From IMG/VR virus record IMGVR_UViG_3300017763_000054, positions 1 to 38,146 of that record: DNA of 38,146 nucleotides; one strand, given 5' to 3'. The notes beneath the pieces are model-generated. The model was not told the DNA's origin and did not search any database. It saw only the letters and a list, made by a program, of their open reading frames with translations. A program made the translations under genes and the position numbers. This document shows, piece by piece, positions 23,689 to 31,041 of this stretch. Each line of letters begins with the position of its first letter. Within the stretch, counting starts at the first letter, position 1. Source of the stretch: a virus.

Positions 23689-24083
23689 TTAATTTGAGAT
23701 GAACCAAAGTAGAACCCCACGATAGCTAAGGCAGTTTGCCTAATTTCTGGTAAAATTACGAATCCTTGCACAGTGTCCCATTTAACGGTCTTAAAGAACC
23801 CCAGAAAGCCGTTTGTTTCCCTAGCTACGCTTACCCCTACGTCAGTCCACGCAAAGACGAATGGGGCTATTACAATGGCAAAGACGGTGGATACAACTAG
23901 GAACCTACGAACAATTACACCAGCACTGCGTTTAGAGGCGGCATCCGCTGAAGTATCCGCCGTTTGCTGGGATGCTATCATGCGCTCAAACTGCCGAGCC
24001 TGATTGTCCATCTGTGCGCCAATGAGTTTCATTACAAAGCCACTGATTCCCCCTCCGAGCATTGCTATTAGTTCTGGTGTCAT
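23685..24083 (-). CDS. Membrane protein (holin-like)
   Basis: The 132-residue protein has a glycine-rich N-terminal hydrophobic stretch (ELIAMLGGGISGFVMKLIGA), a central helix VRRFLVVSTVFAIVIAPFVF and a C-terminal hydrophobic segment ALAIVGFYFGSS. Charged loops lie between them, including an SQQTADTSADAASKRS linker. Three possible transmembrane segments in a short protein fit a holin-type topology. It overlaps the next small membrane gene by four bases and the preceding one by one, indicating coordinated expression. Confidence 0.65.
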   Translation of the reverse strand: MTPELIAMLGGGISGFVMKLIGAQMDNQARQFERMIASQQTADTSADAASKRSAGVIVRRFLVVSTVFAIVIAPFVFAWTDVGVSVARETNGFLGFFKTVKWDTVQGFVILPEIRQTALAIVGFYFGSSQIK

Positions 24084-24247
24084 TATTTCTTTCTGAGTTC
24101 TTTGATTACCTTAATTGCGGATGCGGACATATAAATAAAGGTCGCTAGACCCACGAGAAATCCAAGTAATTCGTTCACGGAAGAAAGTTCGATGGTGGCT
24201 ATAAAGCCCCCTGTTCCGATTGTTGATCTATATATAATATCATTCAT
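24083..24247 (-). CDS. Small membrane protein upstream of the holin-like gene
   Basis: The 54-residue frame from ATG 24247 has a hydrophobic stretch ELLGFLVGLATFIYMSASAI and a basic C-terminal tail KVIKELRKK. It overlaps the fibre gene stop by one base on one side and the 132-residue membrane gene start by one base on the other. It is another possible holin or antiholin. It is too short for a firm family assignment. Confidence 0.65.
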   Translation of the reverse strand: MNDIIYRSTIGTGGFIATIELSSVNELLGFLVGLATFIYMSASAIKVIKELRKK

Positions 24248-25728
24248 TAAAATGCAGTTCCTATTGTGTCGCCAGTAGCTACGTTGGTGCTAAAAGAATC
24301 ACTTTCATCTAATATCATATATTCTACTTGTAGATACCACGATCCAAGTGGAGCATCAGCCTCGGAACTTGGGTAGTTTACACCTCTTAACATCAAAGCC
24401 CTGTTTGGGAATATCTTGTTATCAATGTTTCTGGATTGCTTATGAACTAGCCAATCGGATGCAGTTTCCGCAGTTGAAACAGGTATATACATCCACGGAG
24501 AAAAAGTTCCTGAGGAGTTATTAATATTTTGAAAAGTTCCAACTTGCACTGAAGGAGCGGATCCCGTAGTTCCCCATTCTCCTGCCCTAGTATTAAACTT
24601 ATTTAAAACAGTCATTCCAAGTGGGACAATAAACTTACCTGAACCAGCCGCAGGAACGAGTTCCACTGGAGTTCCTAATCCAGTAAATCCTGTGCCTGTT
24701 AGCCTATATGTCCTAATAAGACTTCTCTCGAGGATCTTTCCTTCTTTCCCAAAACTTGCAGTAGATTTTGGTTGATTGTCAGTTCCCGTTAGATCAGAAA
24801 AACCACCGATTCCGTAATCTGCCGCTTGAAGGTAGCGAGCTGAAGCATTTTCAGGAACAAAAAATCCTTTATTGTCAATGTTGATCTCATTTCCTTTAAT
24901 AGTTCCGTTTACATCTAATGCGGCAGTTGGCGCACTAGTAGTTCTAATGCCAACGCTAGATGCAGAATCAGCAAGAGTTAAGTCTCCTTTTATGTCTACA
25001 CCGCTAGTATTAACTTGCAACCTTCTTTTTGGAACTGTACCTGTAGCAATTTCAAAAAATTGGTCTTTTTCAACTTGTAAATAAGCCGAGTCGGATGTTT
25101 GATCCGCATACAGGGAATCTGATCCAACAAAACCAAGATTCATCTCTTCAACATCACCAGTTGCAGATGCTCTTTCATCTCTCTTAAGTTTAATAATTGG
25201 ATCAGAGGTACTGGCAGTGTTATCGGTATCCATCGCTACAACCAAGGCAGTCGCATTGTCTGAGGTAAATAATGCAGAACCCACGACTCTTAATGCTTCA
25301 TCAGTCATACCTCCAGCCGATACATGACCACCAACAACGTGCAATGCTACCTTTGGATCAGTATGATTTATGCCAACCTTTCCAATGGGTATTCCATCTT
25401 CTTTTTTTATAACCAACAAATTGTTTGGCTGTTCGTCTTCATCCCTAAATCTATGCTCCTTGGAGTCGTACTCAATGGCTTCTCCCGCAATAGCTTGAAC
25501 TTCGCTTGTAGTTAATGTGGGTGCTGTTACATTTCCAATAAACGTAGGATTGCTTGTGTCTGCTTTTGAATTAAGAGCAGAAGCCAAATCCGACTGCGTA
25601 GTTAAAGTTCCAGTAATCTGACCCCACTGAGCCTTTGTGTCTTCTAGACCCAAAAATGTAGCCGCTTCCTCCTTGGTAGATTTGCGGAGAAATGTATCAA
25701 TGTCCGAGGATACTTTAATGTTTGACAT
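24247..25728 (-). CDS. Tail fibre-like protein
   Basis: The 493-residue product has a repetitive N-terminal half typical of fibres: KADTSNPTFIGNVTAPTLTT, then GKVGINHTDPKVALHVVG and SVGIRTTSAPTAALDVNG. These resemble the endosialidase- or fibre-associated repeats in which a predicted structure is repeated as GVGIGT...P...LDV. The C-terminal half is beta-rich and ends with a receptor-binding-like domain. The likely role is host attachment. No C-terminal chaperone motif is visible. Confidence 0.75.
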   Translation of the reverse strand: MSNIKVSSDIDTFLRKSTKEEAATFLGLEDTKAQWGQITGTLTTQSDLASALNSKADTSNPTFIGNVTAPTLTTSEVQAIAGEAIEYDSKEHRFRDEDEQPNNLLVIKKEDGIPIGKVGINHTDPKVALHVVGGHVSAGGMTDEALRVVGSALFTSDNATALVVAMDTDNTASTSDPIIKLKRDERASATGDVEEMNLGFVGSDSLYADQTSDSAYLQVEKDQFFEIATGTVPKRRLQVNTSGVDIKGDLTLADSASSVGIRTTSAPTAALDVNGTIKGNEINIDNKGFFVPENASARYLQAADYGIGGFSDLTGTDNQPKSTASFGKEGKILERSLIRTYRLTGTGFTGLGTPVELVPAAGSGKFIVPLGMTVLNKFNTRAGEWGTTGSAPSVQVGTFQNINNSSGTFSPWMYIPVSTAETASDWLVHKQSRNIDNKIFPNRALMLRGVNYPSSEADAPLGSWYLQVEYMILDESDSFSTNVATGDTIGTAF

Positions 25729-25738
25729 AGATAATTAC

Positions 25739-25813
25739 TTATGGAGTTACGTTTTGGGATACCACAACAGTAGTATCACTTACGGACATACCTAGTGCTA
25801 GCGACATTTGCAT
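25739..25813 (-). CDS. Possible 24-residue peptide
   Basis: A short frame from ATG 25813 to TAA 25739 encodes MQMSLALGMSVSDTTVVVSQ NVTP. It lies in the gap between same-strand late genes and carries no stop. Its size and lack of a clear ribosome site keep confidence low; the gap may simply be leader sequence. Confidence 0.25.
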   Translation of the reverse strand: MQMSLALGMSVSDTTVVVSQNVTP

Positions 25814-25817
25814 TGGA

Positions 25818-26078
25818 CTAAGCGTTGTATGCTTCGATTGAGCCTTGAGTTACGTTGAGTTCCGTAAAGTTACCGTAGCTAGTATATCCAGCGGGCAGGG
25901 TTACGTTTTCCAATGCACTAGCGTTGCTTTTGTTTGAGCAAGTAATTCCACCGACGGCTAATTTAGCCCCAGCGGGACCAGCTACAATAATGGCAAAATT
26001 CTTGCCAGTGACTGAGCCAGTAACTACTTCACTTCCACGCTTGCCTAAACTTTGTTCTGTAAATGCAGGAGTTGACAT
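25818..26078 (-). CDS. Small beta-rich virion protein
   Basis: The 86-residue protein has short alternating strands and loops (VVTGSVTGKNFAIIVAG, then AKLAVGGITCSN). It ends EAYNA. Similar small proteins sit beside connector genes and may decorate the head or tail, but the family is not recognised. It is two bases from the connector gene. Confidence 0.6.
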   Translation of the reverse strand: MSTPAFTEQSLGKRGSEVVTGSVTGKNFAIIVAGPAGAKLAVGGITCSNKSNASALENVTLPAGYTSYGNFTELNVTQGSIEAYNA

Positions 26079-26080
26079 AA

Positions 26081-26782
26081 TTATATGATTGTTTGGTTGT
26101 AGTTGGTTCGCATATTTTTAACTATATACGAGTTTGCGATATTTTGATCAGAAATTTTTGCTAGCTCATCCTCTAGTATTGAATTCACTAAACTCAGTGA
26201 AAGCGTAAAGTTTGCGTCACTTGCATTTTGATCCACACTGCGTTGCCAAGTGTAAGCCGCTAGGTGCGCCATGTATGGAAGTAGTTCTGAGGGGACGGCT
26301 TCTGTGTCATCTCCGCTTCCAAAATTTGGATCAAATAATTTTTTATAAGTAACAAATACAGTTGTGTCACTTCCCGAACTATTGGGTTGTAAATAAAAAG
26401 AATTAGAGGTGGGAACTGCATATAGATCACCACTTACATTGCTAGCACTGCCAGTTATGGTTGCCCCCTCGCCATTAACCACAAATCCGTATTCTCCTCC
26501 TCGGGTTTTATTTGGATCGCTTTTATATATGCGTAAATATGTGTCAATGGAGTCCTTTGAGGACTGAGTTCTACTTATGGTATTTCCATTGGTTACGATT
26601 CGCTCATCGCCAATAACTAAAAATCTTTCCCAGTAGTTACTTGCTTTGTAGGCTTTTTTAGCCGCGTAATTCCAAAGGGATTTAAGCCTTTCGTAAGAGG
26701 AACTCGTGGACGCATATTCCCGACCGATTAACGCAAATGTTAGATTTTTTAAATCCCCGAATGTGTCGTCCTGTAATGCCAT
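26081..26782 (-). CDS. Head-tail connector / adaptor-like protein
   Basis: The 233-residue protein starts with helical segments (TFALIGREY, RLKSLWNYAAKKAYKASNYW), has a beta-rich middle, and ends with helices around VPSELLPYMAHLAAYTWQRS. This helix-barrel-helix arrangement and position just after the capsid gene match tail-tubular/adaptor proteins that connect portal and tail in podoviruses. It overlaps the next gene by one base. The family match is by pattern only. Confidence 0.65.
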   Translation of the reverse strand: MALQDDTFGDLKNLTFALIGREYASTSSSYERLKSLWNYAAKKAYKASNYWERFLVIGDERIVTNGNTISRTQSSKDSIDTYLRIYKSDPNKTRGGEYGFVVNGEGATITGSASNVSGDLYAVPTSNSFYLQPNSSGSDTTVFVTYKKLFDPNFGSGDDTEAVPSELLPYMAHLAAYTWQRSVDQNASDANFTLSLSLVNSILEDELAKISDQNIANSYIVKNMRTNYNQTII

Positions 26783-27087
26783 TATAGTTTATTTGCCGCC
26801 ATGCCGTTAGGCAAAAGGACTTTGTTGTTTAAATACTTCATGAACTCATCGTCATTAGAAAAGCCCACTCCATACTTTTGATTCATAGCGTAGTATTCGT
26901 TCATCGGCACGCTACCAATGTGTTTGCCAAAAATAGGGTGATCTTTACCCTTATAAAATTGTGTGGATTTCCGAGCTAAACGAACCCTTTGCTCTTGAGC
27001 TTGGGGGTTGAATATTTCCTTGGATTTCCTGTTAAGAATCTTAAATTGATTCTCTATAAGTTCTTCTTCTGAAGGTAGTTCTGACAT
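26782..27087 (-). CDS. Hypothetical protein after the capsid gene
   Basis: The 101-residue protein is charged and probably helical at its N-terminus (EEELIENQFKILNRKSKEIF), then has aromatic residues near KYGVGFSNDDEF. It follows the capsid terminator and precedes the connector gene. No family is recognised. A head-completion or scaffold-interacting role would fit its place. Confidence 0.6.
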   Translation of the reverse strand: MSELPSEEELIENQFKILNRKSKEIFNPQAQEQRVRLARKSTQFYKGKDHPIFGKHIGSVPMNEYYAMNQKYGVGFSNDDEFMKYLNNKVLLPNGMAANKL

Positions 27088-27090
27088 AAC

Positions 27091-27123
27091 AAAAAGGGCT
27101 GGGGGTATTAAACCCCCAAACCC
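27091..27123 (-). terminator. Terminator after the major capsid gene
   Basis: On the minus strand, a GGGTTTGGGGGT arm (27112-27123) pairs with ACCCCCAGCCC (27096-27106), with a small bulge, and five T residues follow (27091-27095). It lies 15 bases past the capsid stop. It could limit expression beyond the abundant capsid protein. Confidence 0.75.
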
Positions 27124-27137
27124 AGAATTGTCAAGTA

Positions 27138-28181
27138 TTAGTCCTTGAAGTCCGTGATCTTACCGAGACCATTAGGACCCTTACAAATAAGGGTTCCCAT
27201 TGTATCGATGTAACCACGAGGACCGCCACCTTGGTCTTCCAACATTGTGGAACCCATGCTCATTGCTTCAGCGTATCCAAGTAGGCTTGGATCAAGAAGA
27301 TATGCACGCTTCTGGTCAGGAAGGCATTTTGGATTGGCGGAGATAATCTTCACGATGCCGTAAGGACCTTGAAAGATTTCAACATTGTAGTTGACCTCTG
27401 TGCCATCGCCTTGATTATAGACGGTAGCATTGTTTGCGGGCTGAACGCGAGTAAAACCATCAATGATTTTGTTGCGAACTTCTGTGCCAGCAACAAGAAC
27501 GTGATCGCCTTGTTCGCCAGTTTCTTCAAAAATGCTTGTAAGCATTGAGTTGAAACGTGCTTCAGTTAGTTCTAGATCGTCATCACCAGTTGTTTCACCC
27601 AAGATGTTCTTTACAGGAGTCTTGAATGGAGTAGGAACGGCTTGAACCGAATCCGCGGCTGGGCTATTGTTGATCCAAGCACCTAGTCCACGGAACTGAC
27701 CACCTACGGGGTCATTGCCACTAGCACCGCCACCAGTTGGTGCGCCAGTAACAGCAGGATTGTCCGAGCAGATTGACTTCTCAATGTCGCGAAGGACTTG
27801 GGAAGCGGCTTTTTCTTCGGCTTCTTGTAGACGAACTGGAGTAACGGAATCCATTAGCTCCTGCTTCTTGGATACATTGAATGTATCGCGGAAGTGCTGG
27901 AGACGATTGCCCAAACGAGCTAGGTTGCCGAACTGACCAACGAATGAATCGCCACCAGTTTCACCAACGTCAGCACCTTCAACAACAGCGTTAGTGGCTG
28001 TTGCGTCACGAAGACCGTCGACTGTCCATTCAACCAAGTCCGCAGTTGCGCCTTGCTTTGGAAGCATACCGTAAACGGGAGCTTGACGTGGAGCGAGAAC
28101 AGTAGTTAGGTCTAACAACTGCTCGCGATTACCTGAAGCGGAACCCTGAGGGGGTCCTGAATATGTATTATCAAATGCCAT
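27138..28181 (-). CDS. Major capsid protein (SU10-type, DUF5309-like)
   Basis: The 347-residue protein begins with NREQLLDLTTVLAPRQAPVY (about 18-37) and EWTVDGL at 51-57, which resemble the start of the SU10-type capsid family. A helical spine (RLGNRLQHFRDTFNVSKKQE) and a long beta-rich C-terminal region follow, as in HK97-fold capsids. Length fits the family. It lies between the scaffold gene and the connector, with a terminator directly after it, and its position agrees with other phages of this type. It assembles the icosahedral head. Confidence 0.85.
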   Translation of the reverse strand: MAFDNTYSGPPQGSASGNREQLLDLTTVLAPRQAPVYGMLPKQGATADLVEWTVDGLRDATATNAVVEGADVGETGGDSFVGQFGNLARLGNRLQHFRDTFNVSKKQELMDSVTPVRLQEAEEKAASQVLRDIEKSICSDNPAVTGAPTGGGASGNDPVGGQFRGLGAWINNSPAADSVQAVPTPFKTPVKNILGETTGDDDLELTEARFNSMLTSIFEETGEQGDHVLVAGTEVRNKIIDGFTRVQPANNATVYNQGDGTEVNYNVEIFQGPYGIVKIISANPKCLPDQKRAYLLDPSLLGYAEAMSMGSTMLEDQGGGPRGYIDTMGTLICKGPNGLGKITDFKD

Positions 28182-28205
28182 GATATTAATTTATTTTAAG
28201 TTTGT

Positions 28206-29315
28206 TTATTTGTAACGAGAGTTTATTTGAAATTGCCGTAATTGGCGAGCCGCAATAAGATTTCCTTTTTGAGCCGCTTCTTTCAATTGTTTGATTTTTG
28301 TTGTCTCCTGAGTTTGCCTTGAATTGCTGGCACTACTGCCGCTAACGGCATTTTTAGGAGACTTGCGAGGAATGATTATTTTCTTCTTACGAGTAACTTT
28401 TGGCTTAACCATATTAGCCGCGGCATGAGCAAGTTGATATTTCAACTTAGCAATCAAAGCTGGGGCTAATCTAGAGACAATAGCTATGTCCTCCGAATTA
28501 ATCATCTTCGTGTATTCTGAATAAGTTTCAGATGCGTCATCCCCCAACCAAGAAAACTCTTCTTTTGCTTTTGAGTTTAGTTCCTCCGCTTCTTTATTAG
28601 CGGAAGCCAATCTCCTTAAATACTTTCGTTGCTTTGGCAACTCATCGTACTTATCTTGCAAACTTGATATATATTGAACGATATCCGAGCGGCTGTATTC
28701 AGTGCCCCTGTGTTCAAATGTATCATTTTCTCCAGCTAACCAGTTTTGGTAAAAACGAATATTGTCCTTTGTTTCCGTCTCAATGCTATTTAATTCTTCT
28801 TCTGTATTTACAGAGGATAGCGCATTTGAGGGAGTAACAATTTTATTTAATCCACCCGTTAGGGCGGCATCCTTACTTTCTAGTTGGCTTTTGAGTTCCT
28901 TGATCTGAGAAGTCAATTCTCCAATCCTCTTACCACTACCACTCCCCATTTTCTTTGCTAGCTCACCCAGTTTTTCTGGTGGTAGCACTTCCATGGCTTG
29001 TATAGCGATTTCGGATCTAGAGTCATCATCTAACTCATCCCAATCAATCTGTGAAAGAACGCCTTCGCTTTCCTCAACTTCCTCAGTAGCTTCCTCAGTT
29101 TCCGTTTGTTCAGTTTCCTCCACTTCGGATGCCTCTTCCGTGGGTTCTTCTTCCTTAACTTCCTCTGGCTCTTCTACTGTTTCCAGTGTTGGAGTTAGCT
29201 TTTCCACTCGCGCTTTCCGAATTTCTTCCAGCGTTTGGGGTTTGGCTTGTTCGACTGTCGATACTTCTTCTTCTTGGAGGGCTGTATCGTTACCCTCTAT
29301 TGCGATTTCATCCAT
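28206..29315 (-). CDS. Probable scaffolding protein
   Basis: The 369-residue protein has an extremely acidic N-terminal third (repeated EE/TE motifs such as EEVKEEEPTEEASEVEE), a helical middle (KRIGELTSQIKELKSQLESK) and a basic C-terminus (KVTRKKKIIIPRKSPK). Acidic head, coiled-coil middle and basic tail directly before the capsid gene fit a scaffolding protein that guides head assembly and is then lost. Processing sites are not visible. The acid run is unusually long. Confidence 0.75.
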   Translation of the reverse strand: MDEIAIEGNDTALQEEEVSTVEQAKPQTLEEIRKARVEKLTPTLETVEEPEEVKEEEPTEEASEVEETEQTETEEATEEVEESEGVLSQIDWDELDDDSRSEIAIQAMEVLPPEKLGELAKKMGSGSGKRIGELTSQIKELKSQLESKDAALTGGLNKIVTPSNALSSVNTEEELNSIETETKDNIRFYQNWLAGENDTFEHRGTEYSRSDIVQYISSLQDKYDELPKQRKYLRRLASANKEAEELNSKAKEEFSWLGDDASETYSEYTKMINSEDIAIVSRLAPALIAKLKYQLAHAAANMVKPKVTRKKKIIIPRKSPKNAVSGSSASNSRQTQETTKIKQLKEAAQKGNLIAARQLRQFQINSRYK

Positions 29316-29360
29316 AATACTGTTCTGCCGTTTTACGCCAAGCAGTGGGGCGAAAGAAAT

Positions 29361-29369
29361 ATTATATCA
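29361..29369 (-). promoter_or_regulatory. Extended -10 promoter candidate before the scaffold gene
   Basis: Read on the minus strand, TGATATAAT matches the extended -10 consensus TGnTATAAT exactly. It lies in the 65-base gap before the scaffold gene. No good -35 is present, as is usual for extended -10 promoters. It could boost scaffold and capsid transcription, which the terminator at 27091-27123 then ends. Confidence 0.5.
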
Positions 29370-29380
29370 AAGAAAATTTA

Positions 29381-30358
29381 TTAATAGCCGTAAACCGCTT
29401 TTCTGGCTCTTAACATTTCTTCTCTTGAGTATCCGCTGTATGCTGTACTCTTTTCCTTGGGAGTAGATCCCGATGATCCCGATGATCCAGCTTTTCCTCC
29501 TAGGTAACCAGCTCCAAGTGAGCCAGCGGGGATTGCGTAGGGCTTTGCTTTTTTGATAGCTTTTTTAGTTGCTCTTTTGGCTTTTTTACCAACAGTGTTT
29601 TGTTTTCCTATAGCTCTGGCTAGGGACGCGGCTCTTTTTCCTCCCTGTGTTCTGCCGCTTGCGCGACCAGCCGTAAATGCGGCTTCACCCGAAGGACCCT
29701 GTTTTGGGGGTGCTGGGTAGGACTTTCCTACTTTTCCAAAAACTTCTTTCTTGGGTTTGGAATTCTTTTTAAGATTTTTTTCTACAGTCTTTTTAGCTTC
29801 GGACTTAGTAGCTTTTTTAGCCGCCTTTTTAACTGGAGCTTTCTTGGCTACTTTTTTAGCCGCTTTTTTAACAGCCTTTTTAACTGGGGCTTTTTTGGCT
29901 ACCTTCTTCTTAGCAACTTTAACAGGAGCTTCATTTTTTAACGCTTCAGCACCCTTGGATCTAGTTTTAGCGGTGCTCTTTTTTACTACTGGCGCACTTG
30001 AAGCTTTTCCGCCAGCCTTAACTGCGGCATCATTTGCTTTCTTTTGAGCAGTAGTTAATGGTTTCTTTGGAGCAGTGGTTCTTGTTTTTGAAGTTTTTGA
30101 AACTGCTTTTTTAACTGGAGCCTTTACTTTATTAGGAGTAATCTTTTTTGCCCCAGTAGCCTTCCTTGCGTTTACGGTACTTGTTTTCTTGGGGGGCGAA
30201 ACCTTGGCTGTTGCTGGCTTCTTAATCTTAGTAACCTTTACGTTAGATGGAAGAACCTTTGAGTTGTCAAAGCCCTGCTTGGAAACCTGCTTTTTAGTTT
30301 GAGTCTTAAGAGCCTTTGCTCCTTTCAGCAGTCCTGTAACTATTTGTTTTCTTGCCAT
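29381..30358 (-). CDS. Histone H1-like Lys/Ala-rich protein
   Basis: The 325-residue protein is dominated by KKA, AKK and PVKK repeats (VKKAVKKAAKKVAKK in the centre), the composition of histone H1 tails and bacterial AlgP or Hc1-like proteins. The C-terminus is different: it carries glycine-rich and hydrophobic residues (IPAGSLGAGYLGGKAG) and ends YSREEMLRARKAVYGY. A DNA-binding, condensing role in the head or in the host is likely. It sits between portal-side small genes and the scaffold gene and overlaps the next gene by one base. Confidence 0.7.
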   Translation of the reverse strand: MARKQIVTGLLKGAKALKTQTKKQVSKQGFDNSKVLPSNVKVTKIKKPATAKVSPPKKTSTVNARKATGAKKITPNKVKAPVKKAVSKTSKTRTTAPKKPLTTAQKKANDAAVKAGGKASSAPVVKKSTAKTRSKGAEALKNEAPVKVAKKKVAKKAPVKKAVKKAAKKVAKKAPVKKAAKKATKSEAKKTVEKNLKKNSKPKKEVFGKVGKSYPAPPKQGPSGEAAFTAGRASGRTQGGKRAASLARAIGKQNTVGKKAKRATKKAIKKAKPYAIPAGSLGAGYLGGKAGSSGSSGSTPKEKSTAYSGYSREEMLRARKAVYGY

Positions 30359-30534
30359 TATTTCTTCCTCCCTTTTCTTTTAGCAATTTGGCTTACAACA
30401 CCCGCGGATTCCACACGATCTGGGTATCCTGCTTTGCCTTTGGTTTTGGGGATAGTGCCCAAAGTTCGTTTTTGATTTGCTCCACCCTTGATGAGGCGGA
30501 TTCCTGTTTGAAGTGCTGATTTAAATAATGACAT
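30358..30534 (-). CDS. 58-residue basic protein
   Basis: The frame from ATG 30534 reads MSLFKSALQTGIRLIKGGAN, then continues with KRTLGTIPKTKGKAGYPDR and ends IAKRKGRKK. It overlaps both neighbours by one base in TAATG junctions, which strongly supports a real gene. It is basic and probably part of the group of small DNA-binding virion proteins; no family is recognised. Confidence 0.7.
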   Translation of the reverse strand: MSLFKSALQTGIRLIKGGANQKRTLGTIPKTKGKAGYPDRVESAGVVSQIAKRKGRKK

Positions 30535-30824
30535 TAGTATTTTCCTTTTTTAGATTTTGGTGATGATTTTTTGCTTCCGCCCTTACCAGCCCAGAGTTTA
30601 GTGCAGGCTAGGTGTTTTGCTGTTCCCCACTTGGCTGTTGAGCACTTGTGGCGAGCGTTAAATGATTTTCTTGCGGCTGTCGAATAGTTGTGCCCGTAGC
30701 CCTTTGCTCCAGCGTGAACTAATTTTTTCTTTCCACCCTTGCAATAGAGTTTCATGATTTTTTTTCCAGCTCGACTGCTGGATCGGGTTTCCCCGCAACT
30801 CATGCTGGATTTAGGACTGGGCAT
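30534..30824 (-). CDS. Small basic cysteine-containing virion protein
   Basis: The 96-residue product has GKKIMKLYCKGGKKKLVHAG, then AKGYGHNYSTAARKSFNARH and KCSTAKWGTAKHLACTKLWA. This pattern recurs in small proteins of marine phages. Four cysteines and several histidines could bind zinc. The basic ends suggest nucleic-acid contact. It overlaps the next gene by 14 bases. Confidence 0.65.
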   Translation of the reverse strand: MPSPKSSMSCGETRSSSRAGKKIMKLYCKGGKKKLVHAGAKGYGHNYSTAARKSFNARHKCSTAKWGTAKHLACTKLWAGKGGSKKSSPKSKKGKY

Positions 30825-31041
30825 CTTCTTGTGGACTAAGAGTTTTTAGCAAATAATCGTCCTCTATCATACCACCAAGTATTTTAGCATCCGCTCTTTC
30901 TGAGGAATCTAAACTTTGCTCCAGTAGTTCAAACTTAGTCTCTCTGCATTGTTTTAAAAATTCTAATATATATTGATATTGTTCATACTTAGAGAGAAAG
31001 CTTACCGCTTCCGACAAACTGTCCGTTTTCTTAATAGACAT
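30811..31041 (-). CDS. Small hypothetical protein next to portal
   Basis: The 76-residue protein is acidic and helical (SFLSKYEQYQYILEFLKQCR, then FELLEQSLDSSERADAKI). It starts one base from the portal stop, so it is coupled to the portal gene. No family is recognised; a portal-associated role is inferred from place. Confidence 0.65.
   Translation of the reverse strand: MSIKKTDSLSEAVSFLSKYEQYQYILEFLKQCRETKFELLEQSLDSSERADAKILGGMIEDDYLLKTLSPQEDAQS

Noticed and set aside
29751-30302. Phe/Leu/Ala-rich plus-strand frames resembling membrane proteins
   Set aside because: They are the reverse of Lys/Ala codon repeats in the histone-like gene.
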